This document shows, piece after piece, positions 27,105 through 36,678 of a stretch of 64,000 nt of DNA. The DNA lies in contig NZ_BOPZ01000003.1 of NCBI RefSeq assembly GCF_018332455.1, forward strand, positions 124,001-188,000, written 5' to 3'. Below the pieces are notes generated by a model. That model was given only the letters and a program-made list of their open reading frames with translations, was not told the origin of the DNA and did not search any database. Origin of the DNA: Clostridium polyendosporum (lineage in GTDB: Bacteria > Bacillota > Clostridia > Clostridiales > Clostridiaceae). The position numbers and the translations under genes were made by a program. Numbering within the stretch: position 1 is the first letter of the stretch; each line of letters starts with the position of its first letter.

Positions 27105-28772
27105 TTATATTTCCATAATTATAGGAAGTATCATTGGTTTTCTCTTAGTTTTTTCATAAAGGAATATTCTAAGTTCATCTTTGATATTAGACTTCATTGT
27201 AGCCCAATCAGTAATTTTCTTTTCTTCACATTCTTTAAGAACTGATTTAACAATCTCCTTAGCTTCTTCCATTAAGTCTTCAGATTCTCTAACGTAAACA
27301 AATCCTCTTGAAATTATATCCGGACCTGCAATTACAGCGCCATTTTCTTTTTCTATTGTAACAACTACTGTTAGTATTCCATCCTGTGATAAGTGCTTTC
27401 TATCTCTTAATACAATATTACCAACATCTCCTACACCTAAACCATCTACAAAAACTTGGCCAGATGTAACAGTTCCATTTTTTCTTATGGAATCTCTTGT
27501 TATCTCAATAACATCTCCGTTATCAGGTATTAAAACATTCCTTTGTGAAAGACCAAGCTTTACAGCAAGTTCTGCGTGGTGCTTTAAATGTCTGTACTCG
27601 CCATGTACAGGAATAAAGAACCTCGGTCTTACAAGAGTATGAATTAATTTTAATTCTTCTTGGCATGCATGGCCTGAAACATGTAAATATGCTAAAGCTT
27701 CATAAATAACGTCCGCACCTTTTTTAAATAACTGATTGATAATTCTTGAAACAAGCTTTTCATTTCCTGGAATTGGTGTAGCAGAAATTACTACCATATC
27801 ACCTTCTACTATATTCACCTTTCTATGTTCTGATGAAGCCATTCTTGTCAATGCAGACATTGGCTCACCCTGACTTCCAGTAGTGATTATAACGATTTTA
27901 TCATTAGGATATTTATTTATATTATCAATACTTATAAAGGAATCTTTTTCCATCTCAAGATATCCCAACTCAGTAGCTACTTGGACAATATTCTCCATAC
28001 TTCTTCCAGATACAGCAACTTTTCTACCATGCTTTTGGGCTACAGTTATAATCTGCTGTATTCTATGAATATTGGAGGCAAAAGTGGCAACAATTACCCT
28101 TCCTTTGGCCTTAGCAAACATGTTTTCAAAGTTATCTCCCACTATTCTTTCAGACATTGTATATCCAGGACGCTCAACATTTGTACTGTCTGCCATCATT
28201 ACTAATACGCCCTTCTTACCCAATTCAGCAAACCTTGGTAAATCAATTACCTCACCATCTATAGGAGTATAATCTACTTTAAAATCTCCTGTATGAAGTA
28301 TAACTCCTAATGGAGTATGAATTGCAATTGCTACTGAATCAGCAATTGAGTGATTAGTCTTTATGAACTCAACCGATGCACTGTCTAACTTAATAACATC
28401 CTTTGGTTTTACCCTTCTTAAATCAGTGGTACCTAATAAGCCATGTTCTTTTAATTTAGTCTCTACTATACCTAAAGTTAATTTAGTTCCATAAACCGGA
28501 ACATTTAACTGCTTTAATATATACGGTAGTGCACCTATATGATCTTCATGACCGTGTGTAAAAAATATTCCCTTAACTTTATCTCTATTTTTAAGTAAAT
28601 ATGAAATATCAGGTATTACTATATCTATACCAAACATTTCTTCTTCAGGGAATTTAAGACCGCAATCTATTACTATGATATCGTCTTTAAATTCAATTGC
28701 GGTCATATTTTTTCCTATCTCATTAATACCACCTAAAGGTATTATCTTCACCTTTAGTTTTTCGCGTTTCAT
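27105..28772 (-). CDS. rnj: Ribonuclease J
   Basis: Metallo-beta-lactamase/beta-CASP ribonuclease of 555 residues, acting as 5'-3' exonuclease and endonuclease in mRNA decay and rRNA maturation. Metal ligands are in THGHEDHIGALPYIL, HSIADS and HTGDFKVD; the beta-CASP part has ATFASNIHR, ITTGSQGEPMSAL and HVSGHACQEE. Only one RNase J is in the window, so J1 versus J2 is not assigned. The ATG at 28772 follows GGAGGGG. Confidence 0.95.
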   Translation of the reverse strand: MKREKLKVKIIPLGGINEIGKNMTAIEFKDDIIVIDCGLKFPEEEMFGIDIVIPDISYLLKNRDKVKGIFFTHGHEDHIGALPYILKQLNVPVYGTKLTLGIVETKLKEHGLLGTTDLRRVKPKDVIKLDSASVEFIKTNHSIADSVAIAIHTPLGVILHTGDFKVDYTPIDGEVIDLPRFAELGKKGVLVMMADSTNVERPGYTMSERIVGDNFENMFAKAKGRVIVATFASNIHRIQQIITVAQKHGRKVAVSGRSMENIVQVATELGYLEMEKDSFISIDNINKYPNDKIVIITTGSQGEPMSALTRMASSEHRKVNIVEGDMVVISATPIPGNEKLVSRIINQLFKKGADVIYEALAYLHVSGHACQEELKLIHTLVRPRFFIPVHGEYRHLKHHAELAVKLGLSQRNVLIPDNGDVIEITRDSIRKNGTVTSGQVFVDGLGVGDVGNIVLRDRKHLSQDGILTVVVTIEKENGAVIAGPDIISRGFVYVRESEDLMEEAKEIVKSVLKECEEKKITDWATMKSNIKDELRIFLYEKTKRKPMILPIIMEI

Positions 28773-28841
28773 ATTTCCCCTCCTTTTTTATGTAATAGTA
28801 GTACAGCATTCTTTTCTTTAGAAATCAATGTCTCTCCACTA

Positions 28842-29294
28842 TTATTTTTCTCTACATTCGTTACATAATCCATAAAACTTTACGCTATGGTCTAGTATTT
28901 TAAACCTATATTTGCCTTCAATTTCTTGTTCTAATTCTTCAAGCAAATCATCTTCTACCTCGAAAACTCTCCCACAGCTATTACATACTAGGTGGTGATG
29001 TCTGTGATTTTCATGGTCATGAGCGAGCTCATATCTTGCACATCCATCATTTAAATCTAATCTATAAATAACTCCCATCTCCTCGAGAAGAAGTATTGTT
29101 CTATAAACGGTAGCTAATCCAATTTCAGGACAATCTGTTTTTACTTCATCGTATATCTCTTCTGCCGTTAAATGTTTACCCTCATTTGAAATAATAGTAT
29201 CAACTATAGCTCTTCTTTGCGGAGTTAATTTATAACCCTTCTTTTTCAAGTCTTCTTTTAATCTATTTATGTCATTTGAAGTTATCTGTGGCAT
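28842..29294 (-). CDS. Fur-family metal-dependent transcriptional regulator
   Basis: 150-residue Fur/PerR/Zur family repressor. The winged helix contains YKLTPQRRAIVDTI and GLATVYRTILLLEEMG. Metal sites are the histidine-rich DHENHRHHHLVC and two zinc pairs, CNSC and CNEC. It could be Fur or PerR; the His-rich stretch and N-terminus lean towards Fur, but the decisive residues cannot be judged without alignment. It lies 17 nt after the DUF1292 gene, and an AT-rich palindrome lies upstream of both. Confidence 0.88.
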   Translation of the reverse strand: MPQITSNDINRLKEDLKKKGYKLTPQRRAIVDTIISNEGKHLTAEEIYDEVKTDCPEIGLATVYRTILLLEEMGVIYRLDLNDGCARYELAHDHENHRHHHLVCNSCGRVFEVEDDLLEELEQEIEGKYRFKILDHSVKFYGLCNECREK

Positions 29295-29311
29295 CTATAA
29301 AACCTCACTTC

Positions 29312-29572
29312 TTAATTTAAATCATCTGCAAATAGAGTTTCATAGGCTTCAGCAATCATTTCGAATTCATTTTCATCTTCTACTGTTACTAATACGTCAT
29401 TTCCATCTTCATCTTTAATTATCTTTAAAGCGACAGCCTCTTCTTCGTCTCCATCCATTGGAGCAACTATTACGTATTCACTATCTTCTATATCAAGTTT
29501 TGTAACAACCTCAAATTCAATTTCATTTCCATCTTCATCTAAAAGTACTATTGTTTCCATATCTTTTTCCAT
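29312..29572 (-). CDS. DUF1292 protein (YrzB-like)
   Basis: Acidic 86-residue protein of the DUF1292 family; nearly a third of the residues are Glu or Asp. The pattern METIVLLDEDGNEIEFEVV and YVIVAPMDGDEEEAVALKI is typical. In Firmicutes it is encoded with ruvX and ireB (Bacillus yrzL-yrrK-yrzB), exactly as here. Function unknown. Confidence 0.88.
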   Translation of the reverse strand: MEKDMETIVLLDEDGNEIEFEVVTKLDIEDSEYVIVAPMDGDEEEAVALKIIKDEDGNDVLVTVEDENEFEMIAEAYETLFADDLN

Positions 29573-29602
29573 TAATAAACACTCCTCTATTTAATTAATT
29601 TT

Positions 29603-29633
29603 ACTTTAATTGATAATCCTTATCAATTAAAGT
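29603..29633 (-). promoter_or_regulatory. AT-rich perfect palindrome between ruvX and DUF1292-fur
   Basis: ACTTTAATTGATAA-TCC-TTATCAATTAAAGT is a 14-bp perfect inverted repeat overlapping the ruvX stop. On the minus strand it is followed by AAAATTAATTAAA, not a T-run, so it is a poor terminator. The inner TTGATAA / TTATCAA resembles half of a Fur box and lies upstream of the DUF1292-fur pair. Confidence 0.5.
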
Positions 29634-30043
29634 TTAGAAATTCTATCCAAATATCCTTGAAGAATATATGTTGCAGCAACCTTATCTACTAGTTTTTTTC
29701 TTTTTTCTCTTGAAAGATCTGCTTCCAGCATTGCTCTATGTGCTGCCACTGTAGTTAGTCTTTCATCCCAATACTCTATTTTAGGATTAAAACCCTTAAT
29801 AATTTTTTCACAAAAATCTATCGCCATTTCCCCTGAAGGTCCTATAGTTCCGTTCATATTTTTAGGTAATCCTGCCACTATAAGTTCTGCATTATACTCA
29901 TCATATATTTTCTTTACTTGTTCTATATCCGCTCTAAAGTTTTTTCTCTTTATAGTAGTAATTCCTTGAGCAGTAAGACCTAATGGATCACTTACTGCAA
30001 CTCCTATAGTTTTGGTCCCTATATCTAGTCCTATTATACGCAT
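29627..30043 (-). CDS. ruvX: Holliday junction resolvase-like YqgF/RuvX
   Basis: RNase H-fold nuclease of 138 residues, implicated in 16S rRNA 5'-end processing and Holliday junction cleavage. The first catalytic Asp is in [19 protein letters not shown], with [18 protein letters not shown] and [13 protein letters not shown] completing the site. It sits in the conserved ireB-ruvX-DUF1292 run. Confidence 0.95.
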   Translation of the reverse strand: MRIIGLDIGTKTIGVAVSDPLGLTAQGITTIKRKNFRADIEQVKKIYDEYNAELIVAGLPKNMNGTIGPSGEMAIDFCEKIIKGFNPKIEYWDERLTTVAAHRAMLEADLSREKRKKLVDKVAATYILQGYLDRISKL

Positions 30044-30064
30044 AAGTCACTCCTTAATTAATAA

Positions 30065-30085
30065 AGAGTACCCTAAGGGCACTCT
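30065..30085 (-). terminator. Terminator-like hairpin between ireB and ruvX
   Basis: Stem AGAGTACCCT / AGGGCACTCT with one mismatch, immediately after the ireB stop, followed on the minus strand by TTATTAATTAAGG. The T-tract is poor, so partial readthrough into ruvX is likely. Confidence 0.6.
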
Positions 30086-30343
30086 CTACTTTATCTCTAG
30101 ATAAGATTTTATTACTTCTTCAAGAATTTCATCTCTCTCAAGTTTTCTTACTAAAGCCCTTGCCCCATTATAGTTCGTGATGTAAGTAGGGTCTCCTGAT
30201 ATCAAGTAACCAACAAGCTGATTAACAGGGTTGTAACCTTTTTCTATAAGTGAATTATAAACCTCTGTAAGAATAGCTTTAGTTAAATCCTTCTTGCTTC
30301 TATCGAAGTTAAACTGCATTGTATGTTCTAAATTGTTACCCAT
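30086..30343 (-). CDS. ireB: IreB-family regulatory phosphoprotein (UPF0297)
   Basis: Small 85-residue cytoplasmic protein of the IreB/YrzL family. In Enterococcus it is phosphorylated by the PASTA kinase IreK and affects cephalosporin tolerance. The family core [20 protein letters not shown] and the N-terminal [11 protein letters not shown], whose neighbouring Thr (EHT) is a candidate phospho-site, are visible. The ATG at 30343 has no adjacent ribosome site; a GGGGGGTGA lies about 30 nt upstream beyond a small hairpin. Confidence 0.92.
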   Translation of the reverse strand: MGNNLEHTMQFNFDRSKKDLTKAILTEVYNSLIEKGYNPVNQLVGYLISGDPTYITNYNGARALVRKLERDEILEEVIKSYLEIK

Positions 30344-30350
30344 AATTCGC

Positions 30351-30379
30351 TGCTAATAAACTTAGCAACTTCACCCCCC
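30351..30379 (-). promoter_or_regulatory. Ribosome site and hairpin upstream of ireB
   Basis: On the minus strand GGGGGGT (30373-30379) is separated from the ireB ATG (30343) by a hairpin with arms TGCTAA (30351-30356) and TTAGCA (30362-30367). Folding would bring the site to about nine bases from the start; unfolded it is about 29 away. Confidence 0.5.
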
Positions 30380-30518
30380 TTACTCGTCTGAGATAAAACT
30401 TTATTTAAACTTATATATATTTAATATCTATATATTCATAGTATACACACTATATTAATTAATTATTCAACATTGATTATCTTAAATTTATTATAAACCA
30501 ATTATATGCAAATGTACA

Positions 30519-33158
30519 CTACTTTACTAAAGTTTCTACAATTTCGTAAGATTTTGAAAGGGCATCACTTAATTTTGAGGCATCTTTTCCACCAGCTTGA
30601 GCCATATCCGGTCTTCCACCACCGCCACCGCCAGTTATTGCAGCGACTTCTTTAATTATCTTTCCACAATGTATTCCTTTTTCTAATGCACTTTTGGTTG
30701 CCATAGCAACTAAATTCACTTTATCACCAGCCACACTGCCTAATACAACTACACCTACATTTAACTTGTTTCTAACCTTATCAGCTAAATCTCTTAACCC
30801 ATTAGCATCTATGTCCTTTAAAGAAGCTGTAACCACTTGTACTCCCTTAACATCCTTAGAATTATTTATTATGTCATTTTCTGCTCCTTGCAGCAACTTA
30901 GCCTTTAATTCTGAAATCTCTTTTTCTTTATCTTTTACTTCTAATGCTTGAGCAGTTATCTTTCTTAAAACATCTTTTTCATTACATTTAAGTGCTGAAG
31001 CAGCTTCCTTAAGTACTGTATTTTTATTTTCTACAAACTTAATAGCATTAAATCCTGTAAGTGCCTCTATTCTTCTAATACCAGCAGCAACTCCTGATTC
31101 AGATATAATCTTAAATAATCCTATCTGACCTGAATTCTTTATATGAGTACCTCCACAAAGTTCTTTTGAGAATTCACCAATAGATACTACCCTAACTTCT
31201 TCATTATATTTGTCATCAAATAAGGCAACAGCACCACTATTTTTTGCTTCATCAATTGACATAACATCTGTAACAACTTGATATACTTCCATAACTTTTT
31301 CATTTACAAGTACTTCTACTTTTTCAAGCTCTTCTGAAGTTAAAGTTGTAAAATGTGTGAAGTCAAATCTTAATCTTTCATCATCAACATAAGAACCTGA
31401 CTGATGAACGTGTTCACCTAAGACTATTCTTAAAGCTTCATGCAGCATATGAGTAGCTGTATGATTCTTACAGATATTATTTCTTCTATCTCTTTCAACT
31501 TCTAAGGTTGCTATAGTGTTAACCTTGACTTTGCCTTCTAAAACTTTAATTATATGGTATATCTTACCACCAACATTTTTTTTGCAATTTTTCACTTCTA
31601 TTTTAAAATTATCACCATAAATGAATCCAGCATCTCCAACCTGGCCTCCCATTTCAGCATAGAATGGAGTAACTTCAGTAACAAGGAAACCTTCTTCTCC
31701 GGCACTCATTTCATCCTTAAGTTCTTTTTCATCTGCTAACATAAGAACTTTTGAATCAAGTTTTAAATTAGAATATCCATCGAATACTGTGTTTATGGAA
31801 GCATCTATTTTATTTACTGGACTCTCATCACTACCCATGTAGGTATTTTCTCCTCTTGCTGCTCTTGCTCTTTCTCTTTGTTCCTTCATTTCTTTATTAA
31901 AACCTTCTACATCTATAGCCATTCCCTTTTCTTCTAATATTTCTTCAGTTAATTCAAATGGGAATCCATATGTATCATATAATTTAAAGGCTTTGTTTCC
32001 TGAAAGAATTTTATTTCCTGAAGCTTCAATTTGAGCTATATAGCCTTTTAGTATCTCCATACCTGCATCGATAGTTTCGTTAAATCTTTCTTCTTCAAGA
32101 GTTATAATCTTCTTTATATAATCTTGTTTTTCTTTAAGTTCTGGATATGCAGCTCCATAGTTTTCTACAACTGTATCTACTATCTTATTTAAGAACACTC
32201 CATTAACACCTAAAAGTCTTCCATGTCTAGCAGCTCTTCTTAAAAGTCTTCTTAAAACATACCCTCTTCCCTCATTAGAAGGTTGAACACCATCACATAT
32301 CATAATTGTAACACTCTTTACATGATCTGTAATTATTCTAAGTGACACATCCTTATTGCTATCCTTATTATATTCTGTATTTGTTACCTCACAGGCTTTG
32401 TTAAGAATGCTCTTAACTGTATCAATTTCAAAGATATTATTTACACCTTGCATTATTGTAGCCATTCTTTCAAGACCCATTCCTGTATCGATATTAGGGC
32501 TTGAAAGTCTATTATAGTTGCCTTGCTCATTCTTATCGAATTGAGTAAATACTAAGTTCCAGAACTCAACCACTCTATCTTCATCAGCTGCTTTAATAAA
32601 TTCCTCAACTGAATTAATCTTTCCTGATCCTCTATCAAAGTGAATTTCTGTACATGGTCCACAAGGCCCAACTCCTATTTCCCAGAAGTTATCATCTTTG
32701 CCTAATCTAAAAATTCTTGAAGGATCAACATTTGTTTTCTTAGTCCATATTTCAAAAGCTTCATCATCCTCTAAATATATTGTAACGTAAAGCTTATCTT
32801 TTGATATTTTTAAAACCTCAGTTACAAACTCCCAAGCCCACGGAATGATTTCTTCCTTAAAATAGTCACCAAAGGAGAAGTTACCTAACATCTCGAAAAA
32901 TGTACCATGTCTTGAAGTTTTTCCTACATTTTCAATATCTCCAGTTCTTATACACTTCTGGCATGTAGTAATTCTTTTTCTTGGTGGTTCTTCTACCCCT
33001 GTAAAGTATGGTTTAAGTGGTGCCATACCTGCATTTATTAAAAGCAAGCTCTTATCATTCTTAGGTACTAATGAAAAGGAAGGTAATCTTAAATGTTCCT
33101 TGCCTTCAAAAAATTTTAAATAAGATTCTCTTATTTCATTTGCTCCCATGTAATTCAT
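30519..33158 (-). CDS. alaS: Alanyl-tRNA synthetase
   Basis: Class II synthetase of 879 residues. The catalytic domain has [20 protein letters not shown] and [14 protein letters not shown]; the editing domain zinc motif is [11 protein letters not shown] with [10 protein letters not shown]; the C-Ala domain ends with the glycine-rich [17 protein letters not shown]. The ATG at 33158 (MNYMGANEI) has GGAGG eight bases before it; the frame upstream to 33173 is not needed. It is preceded by a T-box leader. Confidence 0.98.
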   Translation of the reverse strand: MNYMGANEIRESYLKFFEGKEHLRLPSFSLVPKNDKSLLLINAGMAPLKPYFTGVEEPPRKRITTCQKCIRTGDIENVGKTSRHGTFFEMLGNFSFGDYFKEEIIPWAWEFVTEVLKISKDKLYVTIYLEDDEAFEIWTKKTNVDPSRIFRLGKDDNFWEIGVGPCGPCTEIHFDRGSGKINSVEEFIKAADEDRVVEFWNLVFTQFDKNEQGNYNRLSSPNIDTGMGLERMATIMQGVNNIFEIDTVKSILNKACEVTNTEYNKDSNKDVSLRIITDHVKSVTIMICDGVQPSNEGRGYVLRRLLRRAARHGRLLGVNGVFLNKIVDTVVENYGAAYPELKEKQDYIKKIITLEEERFNETIDAGMEILKGYIAQIEASGNKILSGNKAFKLYDTYGFPFELTEEILEEKGMAIDVEGFNKEMKEQRERARAARGENTYMGSDESPVNKIDASINTVFDGYSNLKLDSKVLMLADEKELKDEMSAGEEGFLVTEVTPFYAEMGGQVGDAGFIYGDNFKIEVKNCKKNVGGKIYHIIKVLEGKVKVNTIATLEVERDRRNNICKNHTATHMLHEALRIVLGEHVHQSGSYVDDERLRFDFTHFTTLTSEELEKVEVLVNEKVMEVYQVVTDVMSIDEAKNSGAVALFDDKYNEEVRVVSIGEFSKELCGGTHIKNSGQIGLFKIISESGVAAGIRRIEALTGFNAIKFVENKNTVLKEAASALKCNEKDVLRKITAQALEVKDKEKEISELKAKLLQGAENDIINNSKDVKGVQVVTASLKDIDANGLRDLADKVRNKLNVGVVVLGSVAGDKVNLVAMATKSALEKGIHCGKIIKEVAAITGGGGGGRPDMAQAGGKDASKLSDALSKSYEIVETLVK

Positions 33159-33186
33159 ATATCTTACCTCCATGTTTTTTACATTA

Positions 33187-33392
33187 TAAAAAAGCTCTCA
33201 TCCCTCAAGGGACGAAAGCTCAAACTTCTTCCGCGGTACCACCCTAATTATGTATAAAAATACATCACTCTCAAGATATAGCTCCGAGATAGCCTTCAAA
33301 ATGTCTGCTAAGAAGTTTCCACCAACTACTTCCTCTCTTAATAGTCAAACACCTTTACTCCTTCTCTTCATCGCTTCTTATTTACTTATAGG
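33187..33392 (-). promoter_or_regulatory. T-box leader controlling alaS
   Basis: Tn antitermination leader of about 205 nt. The T-box core AGGGTGGTACCGCGG (33231-33246) is an exact match to the conserved antiterminator sequence. It is followed on the minus strand by a terminator hairpin GAGCTTTCGTCCC / GGGATGAGAGCTTTTTT (33188-33222). Upstream are Stem I elements including the GAAGGAGTA segment and the AGAGAGGAAGT region. An Ala codon GCT (33291-33293, read on the minus strand) is a plausible specifier; the loop was not folded rigorously. Uncharged tRNA-Ala should promote readthrough. Confidence 0.92.
33188..33222 (-). terminator. Regulated terminator of the alaS T-box
   Basis: Stem of about 12 bp (GAGCTTTCGTCCC against GGGATGAGAGCTT, minus strand) with loop TTGA and a six-T tail. 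Part of the 5' arm neighbours the T-box sequence, which competes by forming the antiterminator. Confidence 0.9.
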
Positions 33393-33395
33393 CAA

Positions 33396-33425
33396 ATTAT
33401 ATTCGAAATGGTGCTATAATGTCAA
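33396..33425 (-). promoter_or_regulatory. Promoter of the alaS T-box transcript
   Basis: Perfect -35 TTGACA (33420-33425) and perfect -10 TATAAT (33396-33401) with an 18-bp spacer on the minus strand. Confidence 0.85.
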
Positions 33426-33441
33426 TATTTACTTAAAAACA

Positions 33442-34467
33442 CTAAAAAAGATGGTGGTTAATATTCTCATAAATTACTTTTGTAATTACTCCTATTGGTA
33501 TTGCAAGTATCATCCCCATAAAGCCACCTACTTTTTCACCAATTAGCAATAATACGATTATAACAAGAGGATGAATACTTATACTACTAGCTGTTATCCG
33601 AGGTGCAATTATATTTCCTTCAACCTGCTGTATAATTAAAAATAATAATGTCGTCCAGATAGCTTTACTTGGAGATTGCATAAGTGCAACAAGTATTGCT
33701 GGTAATGCACCAAAAATAGGACCAAAGTAAGGAATTATATTTACAACAGCATTAAAAATTGATAACCATAAAGGAAATTGTACTCTTAGTCCTACTAATA
33801 CTACAAAAGACAATATTCCAATAATTAAACATAAAATAAATTGACTAAAAATATATTTACCTAATATCTTATCTATATCTTTACTTATCTTTTTTATTAA
33901 GCTTCTCTTATTCATAGGTAATAATATTAAAATCTTATTACCTATTAACTCTCCATCTGCTAGAAAATAATAAGTAACTACCGGTACAACCGCAAGCGAA
34001 AGTATATTTTCACTTAAATCTATAATCCAATCAAATGTTTTTTCTGATAACTCTACAAAAATAACATTTATCTTTTCTGTTATCTGCTCATTTATAGTAT
34101 TAAAGATTTTATAATTATTTATTTTTATTTTATTCGATATCCAATCAACAAAATTTTCACCTGAGTTTATTATCTGTTCAATATTAGAACTTTCTTTGAA
34201 TAATGATGGTATTAAAAAAACAAAAGCTGCTATAAAAAGTCCCACTAACCCTAAAATTAATAATGCGGCAGTAATTCTTTTATTAACTCTTGCTTTTATA
34301 ACTATTATTTTATATAAAGGTTTTAAAGAATAAGAGAGTATAAACGAAAATAGTAAGATTGAAATAACTTCTCTAATTATTTTTAATTTTATATACAGTA
34401 TGATGCACAGCACTAATAAACCTACTATGATAATATTTACAACTAATTTTCTACTAAACTTTTTCAT
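33442..34467 (-). CDS. AI-2E-family membrane transporter (UPF0118)
   Basis: 341-residue polytopic membrane protein with about eight transmembrane segments and an amphipathic central region of roughly 60 residues. The motifs NIIPYFGPIFGALPAILVAL and IIQQVEGNIIAPRI are characteristic of the AI-2E/PerM family. Substrates vary across the family (autoinducer export, Na+/H+ exchange) and cannot be assigned. It overlaps the upstream PRC-barrel gene by 14 nt, so they are coupled. Confidence 0.88.
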   Translation of the reverse strand: MKKFSRKLVVNIIIVGLLVLCIILYIKLKIIREVISILLFSFILSYSLKPLYKIIVIKARVNKRITAALLILGLVGLFIAAFVFLIPSLFKESSNIEQIINSGENFVDWISNKIKINNYKIFNTINEQITEKINVIFVELSEKTFDWIIDLSENILSLAVVPVVTYYFLADGELIGNKILILLPMNKRSLIKKISKDIDKILGKYIFSQFILCLIIGILSFVVLVGLRVQFPLWLSIFNAVVNIIPYFGPIFGALPAILVALMQSPSKAIWTTLLFLIIQQVEGNIIAPRITASSISIHPLVIIVLLLIGEKVGGFMGMILAIPIGVITKVIYENINHHLF

Positions 34468-34951
34468 AATACCTATCTTTAATTAAATTATGAGGCATAG
34501 ATTTTAATATAATGCTGCTATTTGCAAAGAATAAAATTGAGTCTTCTCCAAGAATTGTGTGGTTTATCAGTATTATGCTCTTACCTCTAATCAACCTATC
34601 TATAAATCCCGATGAAATAATTATTCCTTTTAGAGAAAAATCATATATATCAATTAATACATCCTCAACTACACCAATCATATTTCCACACTTATCTACA
34701 ACATCCATATCTTTAATAGCACTAAAGCTTAGTCCATTATGCTGCATTGTAGATGTGACTATCATTGCTTCATTAAAAGATATAACACTTTCCACTGGAA
34801 CATAATTATTTTTTGAAAAGCCTTTGGTTGTAATTTGAAATCCAATTACTTTGCTTTTATAGTAATCAAAAATAATATCCTTTATAGTACCTAACTTTTT
34901 TCCTGTTATATTATAAACATTAATATAATCAAAGTCTTTTCTTCTAAGCAT
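34454..34951 (-). CDS. Two-domain PRC-barrel protein
   Basis: 165-residue cytoplasmic protein with two PRC-barrel repeats: NVYNITGKKLGTIKDIIFDYYKSKVIGFQI near the N-terminus in one, and DMDVVDKCGNMIGVVEDVLID in the second. PRC barrels bind partners in RNA metabolism or photosystems; no specific role is known here. The start at ATG 34951 (MLRRKDF) is preferred, about ten bases after AGGAAGGG. Its coupling to an AI-2E permease suggests a shared job. Confidence 0.75.
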   Translation of the reverse strand: MLRRKDFDYINVYNITGKKLGTIKDIIFDYYKSKVIGFQITTKGFSKNNYVPVESVISFNEAMIVTSTMQHNGLSFSAIKDMDVVDKCGNMIGVVEDVLIDIYDFSLKGIIISSGFIDRLIRGKSIILINHTILGEDSILFFANSSIILKSMPHNLIKDRYYEKV

Positions 34952-35069
34952 CAGAACCATCCCTTCCTAAACATATCCTTAGTATTGACAATTGAACATA
35001 ATTAATACCAAATTTATGTAAAAATCAGTAGAGTATATTAAACTACTCCGCTATAATTTATATGTATTT

Positions 35070-35102
35070 CACTCTTATGAAATTTCACTTTGTAAAATGA
35101 CA
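35070..35102. repeat. REP-like palindrome copy near mnmA
   Basis: Copy reading GAAATTTCACTTTGTAAAATGACAAAA, next to the mnmA terminator, with the core palindrome one base off perfect. Confidence 0.65.
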
Positions 35103-35105
35103 AAA

Positions 35106-35133
35106 AAAAGACAATCCTTTCGGATTATCTTTT
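35106..35133 (-). terminator. Intrinsic terminator after mnmA
   Basis: Stem AAAAGACAATCC / GGATTATCTTTT with one mismatch and loop TTTC, ending the isc-mnmA transcript; A-run on the plus strand gives the T-tract on the minus strand. Confidence 0.85.
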
Positions 35134-35153
35134 TAACTTAAATAATATAACTA

Positions 35154-36230
35154 TTATATAATTTCGTCGATGATTCCTCCACCAACTACTACATTACCTT
35201 GATAAAACACCACAGATTGACCCTTAGTTATAGCTCTTTGCTTTTCCTTAAAAGATACTCTAACTTTTCCTTCACCATATGGTGTGATAACTGCATCTGC
35301 CGGTCTTGCTGAATATCTTATTTTAGCCTGAATATCTACAGCTCCTTGAACCTTATCGAACAGTATAAAGTTAACATCTTTTGCTACTAAATCAGTTTTA
35401 AATATATCTTCTTCAGCTCCTATAACCACCTCGTTAGTATATGGATTTATATCAGTAACAAAAACTGGCCTTCCCATTGCTAGACCAAGACCCTTTCTTT
35501 GTCCGATGGTATAGTAAACTATTCCTTTATGTTTTCCTAAAACATTTCCACGTTTATCAACAAAATTTCCTGACTTAACTTTACCTGGTGCAGCTATTTC
35601 TATGTAATTACCATGATTATTATCTGGTATAAAACAAATTTCTTCACTATCTTTTTTATTATGTACAGCAAGACCTATCTCTTTTGCAATCTCTCTTATC
35701 TTATCCTTTGTATATTCTCCACAAGGCATAAGTGTATGTGCAAGTTGATATTGAGTAAGATTGTATAATGCATAGGTTTGATCTTTTCTATCATCCTCTG
35801 CTCTTATCAAAAGATATCTTCCATCTTTTTCTTTTATTTTTGCATAGTGTCCTGTAGCTACATAGTCCGCTCCAAAACTCTGAGCTTTTCTTAAAAGTTC
35901 ATCAAACTTTAAGTACTTATTACATGCAATACATGGATTTGGAGTTCTACCTGCTATATACTCATCTACGAAGTAATCAATGACCTTTTCTTTAAAACTT
36001 TTTCTAAAGTTTAATACGTAAAAAGGAATACCAAGCCTATCTGCAACTCTTCTGGCGTCTTCAACGGCTGAAAGAGAACAACATCCTCCTTCTCTTTCCT
36101 CATACTCCTCATCTTCTTGCCAAATTTGCATGGTAACTCCTATAACGTCATATCCCTGTTCCTTTAAAAGGTAAGCAGCGACAGAACTATCCACTCCGCC
36201 GCTCATACCTATAACAACTTTCTTTTTCAT
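35154..36230 (-). CDS. mnmA: tRNA-specific 2-thiouridylase MnmA
   Basis: Thiolates U34 of Lys, Glu and Gln tRNAs. 358 residues with PP-loop [13 protein letters not shown], catalytic cysteines in [12 protein letters not shown] and [12 protein letters not shown], and the family mark GHYAKI. The ATG at 36230 has GGAG five bases before it; an in-frame TTG upstream is not needed. It takes sulfur from IscS, whose gene lies two positions upstream in the same operon, and starts 14 nt after iscU. Confidence 0.97.
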   Translation of the reverse strand: MKKKVVIGMSGGVDSSVAAYLLKEQGYDVIGVTMQIWQEDEEYEEREGGCCSLSAVEDARRVADRLGIPFYVLNFRKSFKEKVIDYFVDEYIAGRTPNPCIACNKYLKFDELLRKAQSFGADYVATGHYAKIKEKDGRYLLIRAEDDRKDQTYALYNLTQYQLAHTLMPCGEYTKDKIREIAKEIGLAVHNKKDSEEICFIPDNNHGNYIEIAAPGKVKSGNFVDKRGNVLGKHKGIVYYTIGQRKGLGLAMGRPVFVTDINPYTNEVVIGAEEDIFKTDLVAKDVNFILFDKVQGAVDIQAKIRYSARPADAVITPYGEGKVRVSFKEKQRAITKGQSVVFYQGNVVVGGGIIDEII

Positions 36231-36244
36231 ACGCTTCTCCAAAA

Positions 36245-36676
36245 TTATTCTCCATGAACATGATCATGAATGTCATGTGAATGTTCTTTAAAATCCCAAG
36301 GCTCTAATCCTTGCTTTATTCTATAATCATTGATTGCTTTATGAATTGCTTCTTCTGCAAGAACTGAACAGTGCATCTTTACTGGTGGAAGTCCATCTAA
36401 AGCTTCTGCTACTGCTTTATTAGTAAGTTCCCAAGCTTCATCTACAGACTTACCCATTATTAATTCTGTAGCCATACTTGATGAAGCTATAGCAGAACCA
36501 CAACCATATGTCTTAAATTTAACATCTTTTATTATATTATCCTCAACTTTTAAATATATCTTCATGATATCGCCACACTTAGCGTTACCAACTTCTCCAA
36601 TTCCATTTGCATCTTGTATTTCTCCAACATTTCTTGGATTCTTAAAATGCTCCATAACTTTTTCACTGTAATTCAT
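36245..36676 (-). CDS. iscU: Fe-S cluster scaffold IscU (NifU N-terminal-like)
   Basis: Scaffold protein of 143 residues on which [2Fe-2S] clusters are built. The three ligand cysteines are in [19 protein letters not shown] and [12 protein letters not shown]; the N-terminus is [18 protein letters not shown]. The extra C-terminal tail is His-rich ([13 protein letters not shown]), a possible metal-binding tail. The ATG at 36676 uses a GAGAGGAG site inside the end of iscS; the two genes are separated by two bases. Confidence 0.95.
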   Translation of the reverse strand: MNYSEKVMEHFKNPRNVGEIQDANGIGEVGNAKCGDIMKIYLKVEDNIIKDVKFKTYGCGSAIASSSMATELIMGKSVDEAWELTNKAVAEALDGLPPVKMHCSVLAEEAIHKAINDYRIKQGLEPWDFKEHSHDIHDHVHGE

Positions 36677-36678
36677 AA

